DNA of 64,000 bases, taken from CAKZLS01 sp963786305 (GTDB lineage: Bacteria; Pseudomonadota; Alphaproteobacteria; Rhodospirillales; Defluviicoccaceae). A model generated the notes under the pieces. That model was not told the origin of the DNA. It ran no database searches and saw only the letters and a list, made by a program, of their open reading frames with translations. Positions 22,697 to 31,924 of this stretch are shown here, piece after piece (within the stretch, counting starts at the first letter, position 1; each line of letters starts with the position of its first letter). The position numbers and the translations under genes were made by a program. The DNA lies in assembly GCA_963786305.1 (NCBI GenBank), contig CAWAYL010000012.1, forward strand, positions 1 to 64,000, read 5' to 3'.

Positions 22697-24366
22697 TCCC
22701 GGCCAGTGTAGACCTTACTCAACGTGCCCGCGCGCGCGCCGTCTTCGCGTTCGTAGGTCCAGATTTCCCTGTCGGGAAAACGGTCGATGAGCGTTTTGTT
22801 TTCCTGTCCGCGATCAACGGCATAGATGACGTCTCCGGACGTTGCCAAGCCGTTTCGAAGCAGATCTCCCGGCTCCATCGGACTGACAACGCCGGTAGCG
22901 TGCTTTACCACCACCAGCGCGTTCTCGAGACCGGCGGTTGCCACCTGGCGGAAAAGATCGGTGCGTTCGGTGATGATGGTGTGCTGAAGCCACGCGATGA
23001 ACGGCACCGTGGCCATGGCAACGAGGATCTGACTGGCAAGAAGATGGCCCGCGAGCCTGCCGGCGACGCGATGGCGCGGTGATCGCGCCAACGCAAGCAC
23101 GGCGGAGCAAATCGTCAGGATGGCGAATGGAAACGCCTCGAAATAGTACCGAGGCCCGTAGCGGTTGCCGGCGTCCGCCGCGAACGCCATGAAACCGACG
23201 ACGAACAAAAGAGGATACCAGTCATAGAAACGCGCCGTGCCCGTTCGCGCTTTGTAAACGAGCGCGCCACCGTACATGATCGAGAAGAGTGGCCACACGT
23301 ACTCGCCCGCCTCGAAAACATAGGACAACGTATTCTTGATGCCGCCCTGGATACCGCCCTCGGTCCATAGGCTGACCACCGGATACAGCGCCGGATCCGG
23401 AAACCCCCAGCTTTTCACGGGAACCAGCGGATGACCCGTCACCGCCTCGTTGTAGACCATCAGCGCGGCGACGAACGGCAATCCTCCCATCGCAAACCAG
23501 ACACCCCGCCGCACGACCGACTTCCAGCCGCCCCGGCAGACAACGAACACGATGGGCAGCGCGATCAGGATGGCGCTGTACATTCTTGTCGCACCGAGGA
23601 CGCCGAGGCACACCCCGGCGAGCAGCGCGGTTTTGGACGATCCCGTCTCGGCGTGCCGGACGGTAAGGTAGACCACCAGCAATGCAAACAGCCCGGCCAA
23701 TCCGTGGCTGAAATACGAGGCGGTGTTGAACAGCAAAAAGGGGGTCGCGGCGCACGCGGCGGCCGCGATCCCGGCGGTCGCGTCGTCCTCCACATGGCGA
23801 GCGAGCACGATGAAGACCGTTAACGACAACACGCCCACCAGCGGCCCCGCCGACCAGGCCGGCAGACCGGCGGTCATGACGAGAGCCAGGACGGAGGGCC
23901 AGCCGGGCTCGTACTGTGTCGTCCACTTGCCGTCCTTGATGATCATCCACGGCACCTTGAAGAATTCCGCCGCCATCGGCGGTTCGTTCCACAGCCGCCC
24001 GGCGGAAAACGTCATTCCGTGGAATACGTAATCGTACTCGTCGCCCGAATTCGGAAAGGCCTGGAGCACGAGGGACGCAATTACCATCGCGATGAGAAAA
24101 TACGTGGAAAGGAGGGCCGCGAAGATCACCGTGGGCCGCCGGAGAACGCGGCCGAACGCGAAGTCGGCCGGTTGCCGCTTCACATACAGACAATAGAGAC
24201 ATGTCAGTGATAGCGTGATCAGCGCAAGCGAGCCCTGGCACACCAGGCGTCGGATGTGATCGCCCTTGTAGTCCGGCGTGATGACGGCGCCCGCGTGGTA
24301 CAGCGCGAGGACGCAAACGATAACGCCGAGAAGAACCAGGTAGTGCGTTCGAACCGAGTATGACAT
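22693..24366 (-). CDS. GT-C fold integral membrane glycosyltransferase (gtrC-like)
   Basis: Polytopic protein of 557 residues with roughly ten hydrophobic helices (for example YLVLLGVIVCVLALYHAGAV, TVIFAALLSTYFLIAMVIAS). An acidic motif (QAFPNSGDEYDYVFHGM) lies in the first large loop, where GT-C enzymes place catalytic residues, and a soluble C-terminal part follows. Such enzymes move a sugar from a polyprenyl-phosphate carrier to a surface acceptor in the periplasm. It is third in a minus-strand set after a dolichyl-phosphate-sugar-synthase-like GT2 and a GtrA flippase. That is the make/flip/transfer logic of gtr serotype-conversion loci, so it is likely the acceptor-specific transferase. 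The frame is fully intact. Sugar and acceptor are unknown. Confidence 0.75.
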   Translation of the reverse strand: MSYSVRTHYLVLLGVIVCVLALYHAGAVITPDYKGDHIRRLVCQGSLALITLSLTCLYCLYVKRQPADFAFGRVLRRPTVIFAALLSTYFLIAMVIASLVLQAFPNSGDEYDYVFHGMTFSAGRLWNEPPMAAEFFKVPWMIIKDGKWTTQYEPGWPSVLALVMTAGLPAWSAGPLVGVLSLTVFIVLARHVEDDATAGIAAAACAATPFLLFNTASYFSHGLAGLFALLVVYLTVRHAETGSSKTALLAGVCLGVLGATRMYSAILIALPIVFVVCRGGWKSVVRRGVWFAMGGLPFVAALMVYNEAVTGHPLVPVKSWGFPDPALYPVVSLWTEGGIQGGIKNTLSYVFEAGEYVWPLFSIMYGGALVYKARTGTARFYDWYPLLFVVGFMAFAADAGNRYGPRYYFEAFPFAILTICSAVLALARSPRHRVAGRLAGHLLASQILVAMATVPFIAWLQHTIITERTDLFRQVATAGLENALVVVKHATGVVSPMEPGDLLRNGLATSGDVIYAVDRGQENKTLIDRFPDREIWTYEREDGARAGTLSKVYTGRD

Positions 24367-24444
24367 GGCCGCTCGTTACTAGTGGTTCGATAGCGATACA
24401 CAGGGAGAGCCCGTTTCCCCGCCCGCGCCGTGACCCCGATCAGG

Positions 24445-24951
24445 CTACGAACGGTTGCGATGGCCCGGCGAGTGCGGTTTTTCTCGCGACAGCGTGATCG
24501 CTATTTCTCGCGGAAGTTCGGAAAGGGACGTCCAACGCGGTTGCCGAACGAATACCACGAACTGTCTTCCCGCGAAGTTCACGATAAAGGCCGCCGCCGT
24601 CCCGGCAATCTTTGACGCCATGACATCGACGTCCATGAACTCATGGAGCATCGCCAGAACCAACAGGTCGACGCCGAGACCCAGGGCGCTCACGAGGTAT
24701 ACACCGAGGAGCTGCCGGAACCTGGATCGCTCCCTGCTCAGAAAACCGACTTTTTCGGAGAGAAAGTAGTTTACCGCCGTCGCACCCGTGAAGGCGGCGA
24801 CCGCGGCCAATGCATAGTGCCAGTACAGAAACGCCGAAAAAACATAGAAGACAGCCCAATTTATCAGGGCACTCAGGCCGCCTATCCAGAGGTATACGAA
24901 AATAGATGCACGATATTTGAGCATCGCACGTATAAAATTGGCACTAGTCAC
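24445..24951 (-). CDS. GtrA family membrane protein (probable lipid-linked sugar flippase)
   Basis: Small membrane protein of 168 residues with four hydrophobic helices (SIFVYLWIGGLSALINWAVF, YALAAVAAFTGATAVNYFL, LLGVYLVSALGLGVDLLVLA, MASKIAGTAAAFIVNFAGR). The GtrA hallmark NYFLSEKVGFLSRER and the terminal helix with NFAGRQFVVF are clear. GtrA proteins are thought to flip undecaprenyl-phosphate-linked glucose across the inner membrane. The gene overlaps the upstream GT2 gene by 8 bp, so translation is probably coupled. The frame is intact. Confidence 0.88.
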   Translation of the reverse strand: MTSANFIRAMLKYRASIFVYLWIGGLSALINWAVFYVFSAFLYWHYALAAVAAFTGATAVNYFLSEKVGFLSRERSRFRQLLGVYLVSALGLGVDLLVLAMLHEFMDVDVMASKIAGTAAAFIVNFAGRQFVVFVRQPRWTSLSELPREIAITLSREKPHSPGHRNRS

Positions 24952-25654
24952 GGAACGAATACCGCAGGATGCAGAAAACGGCTCTCAGGGCATCCTTGAA
25001 CCCGATTTTCTTTCCTTCGGCGTAGGTGCGGCCATAATAGGAAATGCCCACTTCGTAAAAGATATACTTTCTGCGCGCGAGTTTGGCGGTGATTTCGGGT
25101 TCGACGCCGAAACGCGGCTCTTTGATGTCGATGGATTGAATTGCGGCTCGCCGGAACGTTTTGTAGCAAGTTTCCATGTCGCTTAAATTCAGATCGATCA
25201 GGGCATTGATGCCCAGTGTCAGAAGTTTGTTCGCGAGCATGTGCCAGAAATAGACAACGCGATGCGCGTCTCCGCCTTTGAAGCGTGAGCCGTAGACCAC
25301 GTCGGCATGGCGTTCGAGTATGGGCTGGACAAGTTTCGGAAACTGTCGCGGGTCGTATTCGAGATCCGCGTCCTGGACGATGATGATGTCCCCGGAAGCG
25401 GCGGCAAAGCCGCAACGGAGCGCGGCGCCCTTGCCCCGATTCTTGTCGTGATACAGTATCTTGTCGATACAGGGAGCCAGTTCGTCCTGGAGGATCTGGC
25501 GCGTACCGTCGGTCGAGCCGTCGTCAATGACGATAATTTCCTTGCGGGCGATGGGCGCGCTTCTGACGGCGGCGATAATTGTCCGAATGGTCGCGGCTTC
25601 GTTGTAGACGGGGATAATGATCGAAAGTGTGTAGTTGTCAGGATCGATTGGCAT
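24944..25654 (-). CDS. Family 2 glycosyltransferase, polyprenyl-phosphate sugar synthase type (gtrB-like)
   Basis: Cytoplasmic GT2 enzyme that probably attaches a sugar from a nucleotide donor to undecaprenyl phosphate. Motifs are LSIIIPVYNEAATIRTII, IIVIDDGSTDGTRQIL, NRGKGAALRCGFAAA, the metal-binding VQDADLEYDPRQFP and LNLSDMETCYKTFRR. Length is about 236 residues. Unlike phage GtrB proteins it has no C-terminal membrane helices, so it looks more like soluble DPM1. The ATG at 25652-25654 (MPIDPDNYTL) is chosen because the upstream frame is Pro/Arg/Ser-rich and unlike a GT2. It starts the gtrB-gtrA-gtrC-like operon. Confidence 0.88.
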   Translation of the reverse strand: MPIDPDNYTLSIIIPVYNEAATIRTIIAAVRSAPIARKEIIVIDDGSTDGTRQILQDELAPCIDKILYHDKNRGKGAALRCGFAAASGDIIIVQDADLEYDPRQFPKLVQPILERHADVVYGSRFKGGDAHRVVYFWHMLANKLLTLGINALIDLNLSDMETCYKTFRRAAIQSIDIKEPRFGVEPEITAKLARRKYIFYEVGISYYGRTYAEGKKIGFKDALRAVFCILRYSFRD

Positions 25655-26863
25655 CTTCGTTTCCGTCCCTGTGGACCCGGGCCGAACCAGTGCCGGCCGG
25701 CCGCTTCGGATGAACGCGCCAGAAGCAAGATCCGACGATTCGGTCGGCGCCCTTGGAATCGTGTTCGACCAAGGATTGCAAAATTCGGTCAACAAACGGT
25801 AAAGGATCGGTCCAACACGTGTTGCGGCGGGGGCATCGCGGGGGGCTTCGCGCGGCCATCGCGCCGTTTGCGCCGCGCGGACCGACGGTCTATACCGGCC
25901 TGCGTCGATAGCGACCCATCGGAACGCGGGGCGGTATCAGCGTCGCATGATCGGGATGACAATCGCTTCCCGCCGCGGACCACGAGCCACGCGTGGAGCT
26001 TTCATGAGCCAGGGTTACGCCGAGGATTTTGGACCCTTCGACGGCAAGGTGTGGCTGAATTGCGCGCATCAGGGCGCCATCCCACGGGTGGCGGCGCGGG
26101 CGGCGGAGGAAGCGATCCGGTGGAAAATCGCCCCCTTTCCCCTCACCACCGAGCGGTTCAGCGAAGTGCCGCGGCGCTTGCGCGCGGCGCTCGGCCGGTT
26201 GATCGGAGCGCCGGCGGACGATGTGATCCTCGCCAACAGCGCGTCTTACGGCTTGCATCTGCTGGCCAACGGCCTGCCATGGCGCGATGGCGACGAGGTA
26301 CTCTTGATGAAGGGCGACTTTCCGTCATGCATCCTTCCGTGGCTGGGGCTCGGGGGTCGCGGGGTCAAGGTGCGGTTTATCGAGCCGCGCGATCGGGTGA
26401 TCCAGGCGGACGAACTGGAGGCCGCTATCGGTCCGGCAACGCGGCTGCTGTGTACAACCTGGGTTCATTCCCTCTCCGGTCATGCCGCCGACCTCGATGC
26501 GCTCGGCGCCGTATGCCGGGCGAACGACGTGATGTTCGTCGCCAATGGCTCGCAGGCCATCGGGGCGAGGCCGCTGAACGTGAGCGACGCGCCGGTGGAC
26601 GCCATGACCTGCGTCGGCTTCAAATGGCTATGCGGTCCCTACGGCACCGGGTTTTGCTGGATCCGACCCGATATCCGCGAAACCCTCGAGTACAACAAGG
26701 CGTATTGGCTCTCCATGCAGACCGCCGACGATCTCGGCAAGGAAAACCAGGAGCCGGAGCTTCGCTCGGACCTCGGCGCGCGCAAGTACGATGTGTTCGG
26801 CACCGCCAACTTCTTCAACTACAAGCCATGGACGGCGTCCATCGAATACCTGCTGGCAAAGGG

Positions 26864-27580
26864 TCCCGCGAGCGCATCTCGATCGTCCAGCGCGTCATCG
26901 CCCTGTTCGGGGCTGACAAGATCGCCAGCCTGCTGGCCGACCGCGAGTTCCTTGGCGACGACTGGCTGGCGTGGCTGCAGGAAGGCGCCATAAGCTTCCA
27001 TATCCGCATTCGCGCCAACATCAAGATCGCCAACGCTCGCGGGCGCATGATCAAGGGCGGCGAGCTGTTCCGAGACCTGAGGCCGGGGCAAAGCCGCGTG
27101 CTCCGCGCGCGACGGCGCCTCGGCGGATCAGGCCGCCCGAAAGCCCGGCCCGTCTGGGTCGCCGCCGCCTGCCTGGCAAGCGGTGAGCTGCTGATCGTCG
27201 TCACCAATGCCGAGCCGAAAGAGGCCCTGGCCACCTACGCCTTGCGCTGGGAAATCGAGACCCTGTTCGCCGCCATGAAGACCCGCGGCTTCAATCTCGA
27301 AGACACCCATATGACGAACGAGGAGCGCGTTTCGAAGCTCGTCGCCGTCCTCGCCATCGCCTTTTGCTGGGCGCACAAGGTCGGTGACTGGTTGCACGAA
27401 GCCAACCCCATCCGCCTCAAGAGCCACGAAAGGCCGGCAAAATCCATCTTCCGCTACGGCTTCGACCTGATCAGGCGACACCTCGTCAATCCCCCCGCCA
27501 TACGCCAAGCCATTGACCCGATTCACTTCCTCGCCACCGGACAGACGCCAATCCAGGCTCCCAGACTGCGATCATCGTGA
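26864..27580 (+). CDS. IS4 family transposase, C-terminal fragment
   Basis: About 235 residues of a DDE transposase, starting mid-protein at RISIVQRVIALFGADKIASL. It contains the second catalytic Asp region (LLADREFLGDDWLAWL) and the IS4 signature Y-x2-R-x3-E-x6-K as YALRWEIETLFAAMKTRGF. The end is LATGQTPIQAPRLRSS. The N-terminal region with the first catalytic Asp is absent, so this copy cannot encode an active transposase as read. It is in frame with upstream aminotransferase-locus sequence only by chance. Confidence 0.8.
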   Translation, partial: SRERISIVQRVIALFGADKIASLLADREFLGDDWLAWLQEGAISFHIRIRANIKIANARGRMIKGGELFRDLRPGQSRVLRARRRLGGSGRPKARPVWVAAACLASGELLIVVTNAEPKEALATYALRWEIETLFAAMKTRGFNLEDTHMTNEERVSKLVAVLAIAFCWAHKVGDWLHEANPIRLKSHERPAKSIFRYGFDLIRRHLVNPPAIRQAIDPIHFLATGQTPIQAPRLRSS

Positions 27581-27592
27581 AAGAGTCGGTAC
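26864..27592 (+). mobile_element. 5'-truncated IS4-type insertion sequence
   Basis: Stretch of about 730 bp lying inside the aminotransferase gene and carrying the C-terminal part of a DDE transposase. The left edge enters directly into transposase coding sequence, with no left terminal repeat or upstream region. The right edge lies a few bases after the transposase stop, within GAAAGAGTCGGTACG. No target duplication could be identified. The left part of the element is therefore missing, by deletion or by assembly collapse. Confidence 0.7.
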
Positions 27593-27921
27593 GTGGTCGA
27601 CGCCATTCGCGAATACGACCAGGCGCTGGTCTCGCGGTTTATCGCCGGCATCGATCGCGACACGTTCGCGTTGCTGAGCCCGGAGGAAGAGGGCGAGCGC
27701 CGGTCGACCCTGGTGTTCATTTCTCACCGGCGGCGCGACCGCAATCCGGAGGTCTACGAGGGTTTGCGTGACCGCGGCGTCTATGTGGCCTACCGCGCCG
27801 GCAGTTTGCGCATCGCGCCCCACCTCTTCAACACCGAAAGCGATATTGACCGGGCGCTCGCGGCGCTGAACGCCGTCAGGCCAAGGCGCTGAGTGCCGTC
27901 ACGCCCCGGCGCTGAATGCTG

Positions 27922-28431
27922 TCAGGCAAGGATAGTCTCGTCATCCGCGATGGTGCCGCGCGGCGGCGAGATCTCGAAGATGCCATCCACCTCCACGGAA
28001 ACGTCGAGTGGCAGCGATATGGTGCCGACGGCGGCCCGGGCGTGACGCCCGGCGTCACCGAAAACTTCCACCATCAGGTCGGAGGCGCCGTTGATGACCT
28101 TCGGCTGGTCGATGAAGTTGGCGGTGGACTGGACAAAACCACCGAGCCGAACCACCCGGGTCACGCGATCGAGGTTGCCGCCGCACGCTTCGCGGACCTG
28201 GGCGATCAGATTGAGGCCGCACAGCCGGGCCGCGGCATAGCCGTCATCCACCGACACGTCGTCGCCGAGCCGGCCCTTGTAGCGCACTTCTCCGTTCCAC
28301 AGCGTGATCTGACCGGCGACGAACACCAGGCTGCCAATCTTCACATAGGGCACGTAGGCGCCGGCGGGAGCGGCCGCGGTCGGCAGTTCGATGCCGAGTT
28401 CGGCAAGACGGGCGTCGATGTTGGCGGGCAT
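27922..28431 (-). CDS. Rid/YjgF/YER057c-family protein lacking the RidA arginine
   Basis: Trimeric Rid-superfamily fold of about 169 residues, in one intact frame (MPANIDARLAELGIELP, VKIGSLVFVAGQITLWNGEV, AAARLCGLNLIAQVREACG, VVRLGGFVQSTANFIDQPKV). RidA deaminates reactive 2-aminoacrylate-type enamines using a conserved Arg just before the Leu-Pro of its last strand. Here the equivalent segment is AAVGTISLPLDVSVEVDG, with Ser in that position, so it belongs to a Rid subgroup that probably does not do RidA chemistry. It is the last gene after the AroE-like, CoA transferase and TRAP genes on the same strand, 164 bp downstream of the AroE-like gene. Confidence 0.88.
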   Translation of the reverse strand: MPANIDARLAELGIELPTAAAPAGAYVPYVKIGSLVFVAGQITLWNGEVRYKGRLGDDVSVDDGYAAARLCGLNLIAQVREACGGNLDRVTRVVRLGGFVQSTANFIDQPKVINGASDLMVEVFGDAGRHARAAVGTISLPLDVSVEVDGIFEISPPRGTIADDETILA

Positions 28432-28595
28432 GATGTCGTCCTTGCGATCGTGGGCCTCCCCTCACATAACCGTCATCGGCGTACCCCGCAAGAAAACGTC
28501 ACGGCCTCCGGCGTCTTCGGATACCGCCTGTCGCCGAACGCGTCCGGCGACGGGAAGGCGAGGGGCGGTGGGCGGCGGCGATGAACACCTTCGCG

Positions 28596-29411
28596 TCAAT
28601 CCGGCTCCATGGCTTCCAGCAGGGCCCGCTCCATGACCGCGAGGTCGGGGGCGACGCCGGTGTAGAGCTCGAACTGGCACGCGGCCTGATGAAGCTGCAT
28701 GCGCACGCCGGGGATGGTGGCACAGCCGAGGGCGGCGGCTTCGCGCAGCAACCGCGTTTCCACCGGCACGGGAACGGCGTCGAACACCACCATGTCCGGC
28801 CGTAGCGCATCGCCCGGCACCAGCATGGTGCTCGGATCATGAAATCCCACCGGCGTGGCGTGCGCCAGGATGTCGAAGGGACCGCCGCCGGCGAGAACCT
28901 CCGGCGCGCCGCCAAAGGGCACGCCCATGGTGTCGGCCAGCGCCCGGCCGCGCTCGGCGGAGCGGTTGTACAGCGTCACCCCGCAATCCGCGTCAAGCAG
29001 GCCGTGGACGATGGATCGGGCGCCGCCGCCGGCGCCCACCACGGCGGCGCGCTTGCCGGCGAGCGGGGTTCGTTCCTCAAGGGCGCGGACGGCGCCGATC
29101 CAATCCACGTTGTGGCCGGTGAGCGCACCGTCTTCGTTCACCACCGTGTTGACGGCGCCGATCCGGCGCGCCGTGTCGTCGATGTCGTCGAGGAATTCCA
29201 TGATGCGGATCTTGTGGGGCATGGTGACGCCGAGACCGCGAATGCCGAGGGCGCGCATGGCCGCCACCGCGCCGGCGGTGTCGTCGGTGCCGAAGGCGAC
29301 GTAGACATAGTTCAGCCCCAGTGCCCGGTAGGCCGCGCCATGCATGGCGACGCCGAACCGACCGGGCTCGCCGGCAATGGAGCCGCAGAGGACAGGATTG
29401 GTTCCGGCCAT
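28596..29411 (-). CDS. Shikimate dehydrogenase-like protein with altered substrate pocket
   Basis: NAD(P)-dependent dehydrogenase of the AroE fold, 271 residues, intact frame. The catalytic Lys region (LGVTMPHKIRIMEFLDDIDD), AVNTVVNEDG, the Asp of HNVDWIGAV, the dinucleotide motif (AAVVGAGGGARSIVHGLLD) and the C-terminal QAACQFELYTG are conserved. The N-terminal SxS motif (HSKSP in classical AroE), which binds the shikimate carboxylate, is replaced by EPGRFGVAMHG. The substrate is therefore probably not shikimate. It is 14 bp from a CoA transferase gene in a TRAP-transporter operon, which suggests a catabolic dehydrogenase rather than the biosynthetic AroE. Quinate-type substrates are possible but unproven. 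Confidence 0.85.
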   Translation of the reverse strand: MAGTNPVLCGSIAGEPGRFGVAMHGAAYRALGLNYVYVAFGTDDTAGAVAAMRALGIRGLGVTMPHKIRIMEFLDDIDDTARRIGAVNTVVNEDGALTGHNVDWIGAVRALEERTPLAGKRAAVVGAGGGARSIVHGLLDADCGVTLYNRSAERGRALADTMGVPFGGAPEVLAGGGPFDILAHATPVGFHDPSTMLVPGDALRPDMVVFDAVPVPVETRLLREAAALGCATIPGVRMQLHQAACQFELYTGVAPDLAVMERALLEAMEPD

Positions 29412-29425
29412 GGCGTTATCCGGTA

Positions 29426-30587
29426 CTACGTCCCCCGCCCGAGTGCCAATTTCAGGATGGCGGCACGGTCGGCGTCGAGTTCCGGCGCCGCCGGCCGCTC
29501 ATGCGGATCATCGAAACCGGACAGCTTGATGGGGTTGCCGGCCATCCGGACCTCGCCGGCCGTCGGATCGTGCGATCGAATGATCATGTTGCGGGCCTTG
29601 ACGTGCGCGTCGTCGACGACCTGGGCGACGTTGTTGATGGGCCCGCACGGCACGCCGGCGTCGCCGATGATCCCGAGCCATGCGGCGGAATCCCGGGTGG
29701 CGAGGGTCTTTTCAATCTCGTCCTTGAGCCGGGCGTTGTTTTGCGTGCGCAGATGGTTTGTCTCGAACTCCGGATCGGCGGCCAGATCGGGCCGGCCGAG
29801 CGCGCCGCAGAGCTTGACCCAAAGCGTCTGATTGCCGGCGGCGACGATGATGTAACCATCGTTCGCCCGGAACGCTTCGAACGGCGTGATTGAGGGGTGC
29901 CGGGCGCCCAGCGGCCCGGGAATCTCGCCGTCGGCGAGATAGCGCCCGATGGCGTTCTCGAGAATGGCGACCTGGCAATCCAGCATGCCGACGTCCACCA
30001 TCATGCCCTCTCCGGTCCGCTGACGGTCGATCACGGCGGCGAGGATGCCGCCGAGGCCGAACAGACCGGCGGTGATGTCGCCGACGGACGTGCCGACCCG
30101 CGTCGGCCCGGCATCGGGATAGCCGGTGACGCTCATGATGCCGCCCATGCCCTGGACCACCATGTCGTAGGCGGCGCGCTGGCTGTAGGGCCCCGAGTGG
30201 CCAAATCCGGAGACGGCGGCGTAGATCAGACGCGGATTGAGGGCGCGAAGCGCGTCCCAGCCGTAGCCGAGCTTGTCCATGGTGCCCGGGCGGTAGTTCT
30301 CCACCAGGACGTCGGCCTTCTCGACCAGTGCTTCGAAGATCTTGCGGTCCTCGGCATCCTTGAGGTCGAGCGCGATGCTCTCCTTGCCCCTGTTCAGCGA
30401 CATGAAATAGGCCGATTTGCCATTGGAGAACGGGCCGAAATGGCGGGCGTCGTCGCCGGTGATCGGGAACTTCCACCTTGATCACCCGCGCCCCGAGATC
30501 GGCGAGCACCATGGTGCAATAGGGACCGGCGAGGACCCGGCTGAGATCGACCACCAGGAGGCCGTCGAGGGGACCGGTTTTCGTCAT
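29426..30587 (-). CDS. Family III CoA transferase (CaiB/BaiF type)
   Basis: About 386 residues. Motifs: LLVVDLSRVLAGPYCTMVLA, DLGARVIKVEVP, then ITGDDARHFGPF and SAYFMSLNRGKESIALDLKD, VLVENYRPGTMDKLGYGWDA and AVSGFGHSGPYSQRAAYDM, where the last Asp is the expected catalytic residue. One inserted base near 30468 breaks the frame within the VEVP-ITGDDARHF junction. It lies 19 bp downstream of the TRAP large-subunit gene and 14 bp upstream of the AroE-like gene, so it is in the operon. The likely role is to activate the imported carboxylate as a CoA thioester for breakdown. The substrate is unknown. Confidence 0.9.
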
Positions 30588-30606
30588 CGTCTCACTCCGT
30601 GGAAGC

Positions 30607-31924
30607 TCATTGCTCCGGCCCCATCAGGGTGTCCGGCAGCCACAGCGCAATCTCCGGGAAGATGCAGAGGATGACAATGCCCAGAATCATGCAGCCCACG
30701 TACGGCATCGCGCCGCGCAGGATCGAGGGCAGGGGAAGGTCCGGCAGGATCGCGTTGATGACGAACAGATTGAGCCCGACGGGCGGCGTGATCAGGCCGA
30801 TTTCCATGTTGATGGTGAAGATGACCGCGAACCAGTACGGATCGAAGCCGGCCTGCGTGATGATCGGCAGCAGGATCGACGCGGTCATGAGGATGACGGC
30901 CACCGGCGGCAGGAAGAAGCCGGCGATCAGCAGAAACACGTTGATGATGCCCATCAGCACCCAGCGGTTGACGTCCAGCGCGGCGATCCACTCGGCGATG
31001 GACTGGGTGATGAACAGCGAAGACAGAGTGAAGGAGAACAGCTCGGCGGCGCCGATGATCATCATGATCATGACGCTTTCCTTGATGGTGTCGCGGAAAA
31101 CGGCGCTGTAGGAATCGAAATTCCACATCTGATAGATCAGCACCACCAGGACGATCACCACCAGGGCGCCCACCCCGGCCGCTTCCGACGGCGTGGCGAC
31201 GCCGCCATAAAGAACGATACAGGATGCCGGCGATGACGGCCAGGAACGGCAGCACATGCGGCAGCATCTCGAGCTTCTGCTTCCAGCTGAAGCGCTGCGC
31301 CAGGGTGCTAAGGCCGACACCCTTGAGCCGGCAGTAGAGGATCGTCCAGGCCATGAACAGGGCGGTCAGAAGAACACCGGGCAGCAGTCCGGCGAGGAAC
31401 AGGCGGCCGATGGATGTCTCGGTGGAAATGCCGTAGACGATCATGGTGATGCTCGGCGGGATCAGGATGCCGAGCGTGCCGCCGGCGGCGATGGAACCGG
31501 CGGCGATTTCATCGGGATAGCCGCGCTTGGTCATCTCGGGGATGCCCATCTTGCCGATGGCCGCGCAGGTCGCCGGCGACGAACCGGAGAGCGCCGCGAA
31601 GATGGAACAGGCGCCGAGATTGGCGAGAACGAGCCCGCCGGGCACGCGGTTGAGCCAGCGGTCCAACCCTTCGTACAGATCCCGGCCGGCCGGCGACGCG
31701 GATACGGCGCCGCCCATCAGGATGAACATCGGGATCGAGACAAGGGCAAAGCTCGAAAGCCCGCCGAAGAACGTTTCGCCGATGATGTCGATGCTGAACC
31801 AGCCTTCGGCGAGGATCAGGGCGGCGACGGATACGAAACCGAGTGCGAACGCGATGGGCATGCCGATGGCGAGAAGGGCTAGCAGAACGACCACGACCAG
31901 CAAGCCGGCGACGAGCGGTGTCAT
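30607..31924 (-). CDS. TRAP transporter large permease (DctM family)
   Basis: Large membrane subunit of a sodium-driven TRAP carboxylate transporter, about 437 residues with many helices (LLVVVVLLALLAIGMPIAFA, IPEMTKRGYPDEIAAGSIAA, GTLGILIPPSITMIVYGIS, IGLITPPVGLNLFVINAILP). A frame break near 31210 separates the halves at AGILYRSLWRR versus VLYGGVATPSEAAGVGALVV. The start overlaps the dctQ-like stop by 4 bp (ATGA), which means tight translational coupling. It forms the first module in the window with the small and periplasmic subunits just upstream. Confidence 0.93.

Larger units (their letters stand above)
26004..27892 (+). pseudogene. Class V aminotransferase gene split by an IS4-type insertion
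   Basis: PLP enzyme of the class V fold (isopenicillin N epimerase, kynureninase and cysteine desulfurase relatives). The N-terminal part starts at ATG 26004 with GGAG upstream (MSQGYAEDFGPFDGKVWLNC). It includes NSASYGLHLLANGLPW, TTWVHSLSGHAADLDALGAV and the expected PLP lysine region VGFKWLCGPYGTGFCWIRPD. Homology stops at YLLAKG near 26863 and resumes at 27596 with VDAIREYDQALVSRFIAGID, running to GSLRIAPHLFNTESDIDRAL and the stop. The two halves join without visible loss, so about 730 bp of transposon sequence sits inside an otherwise complete gene of about 385 codons. Either the gene is disrupted or the assembly joined two sequences wrongly. The exact substrate is unknown. Confidence 0.85.

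Noticed and set aside
25307..27580. Single 757-codon plus-strand frame
   Set aside because: It joins an antisense read of the GT2 gene, an out-of-frame aminotransferase read and the transposase fragment; only the last part is real coding sequence.
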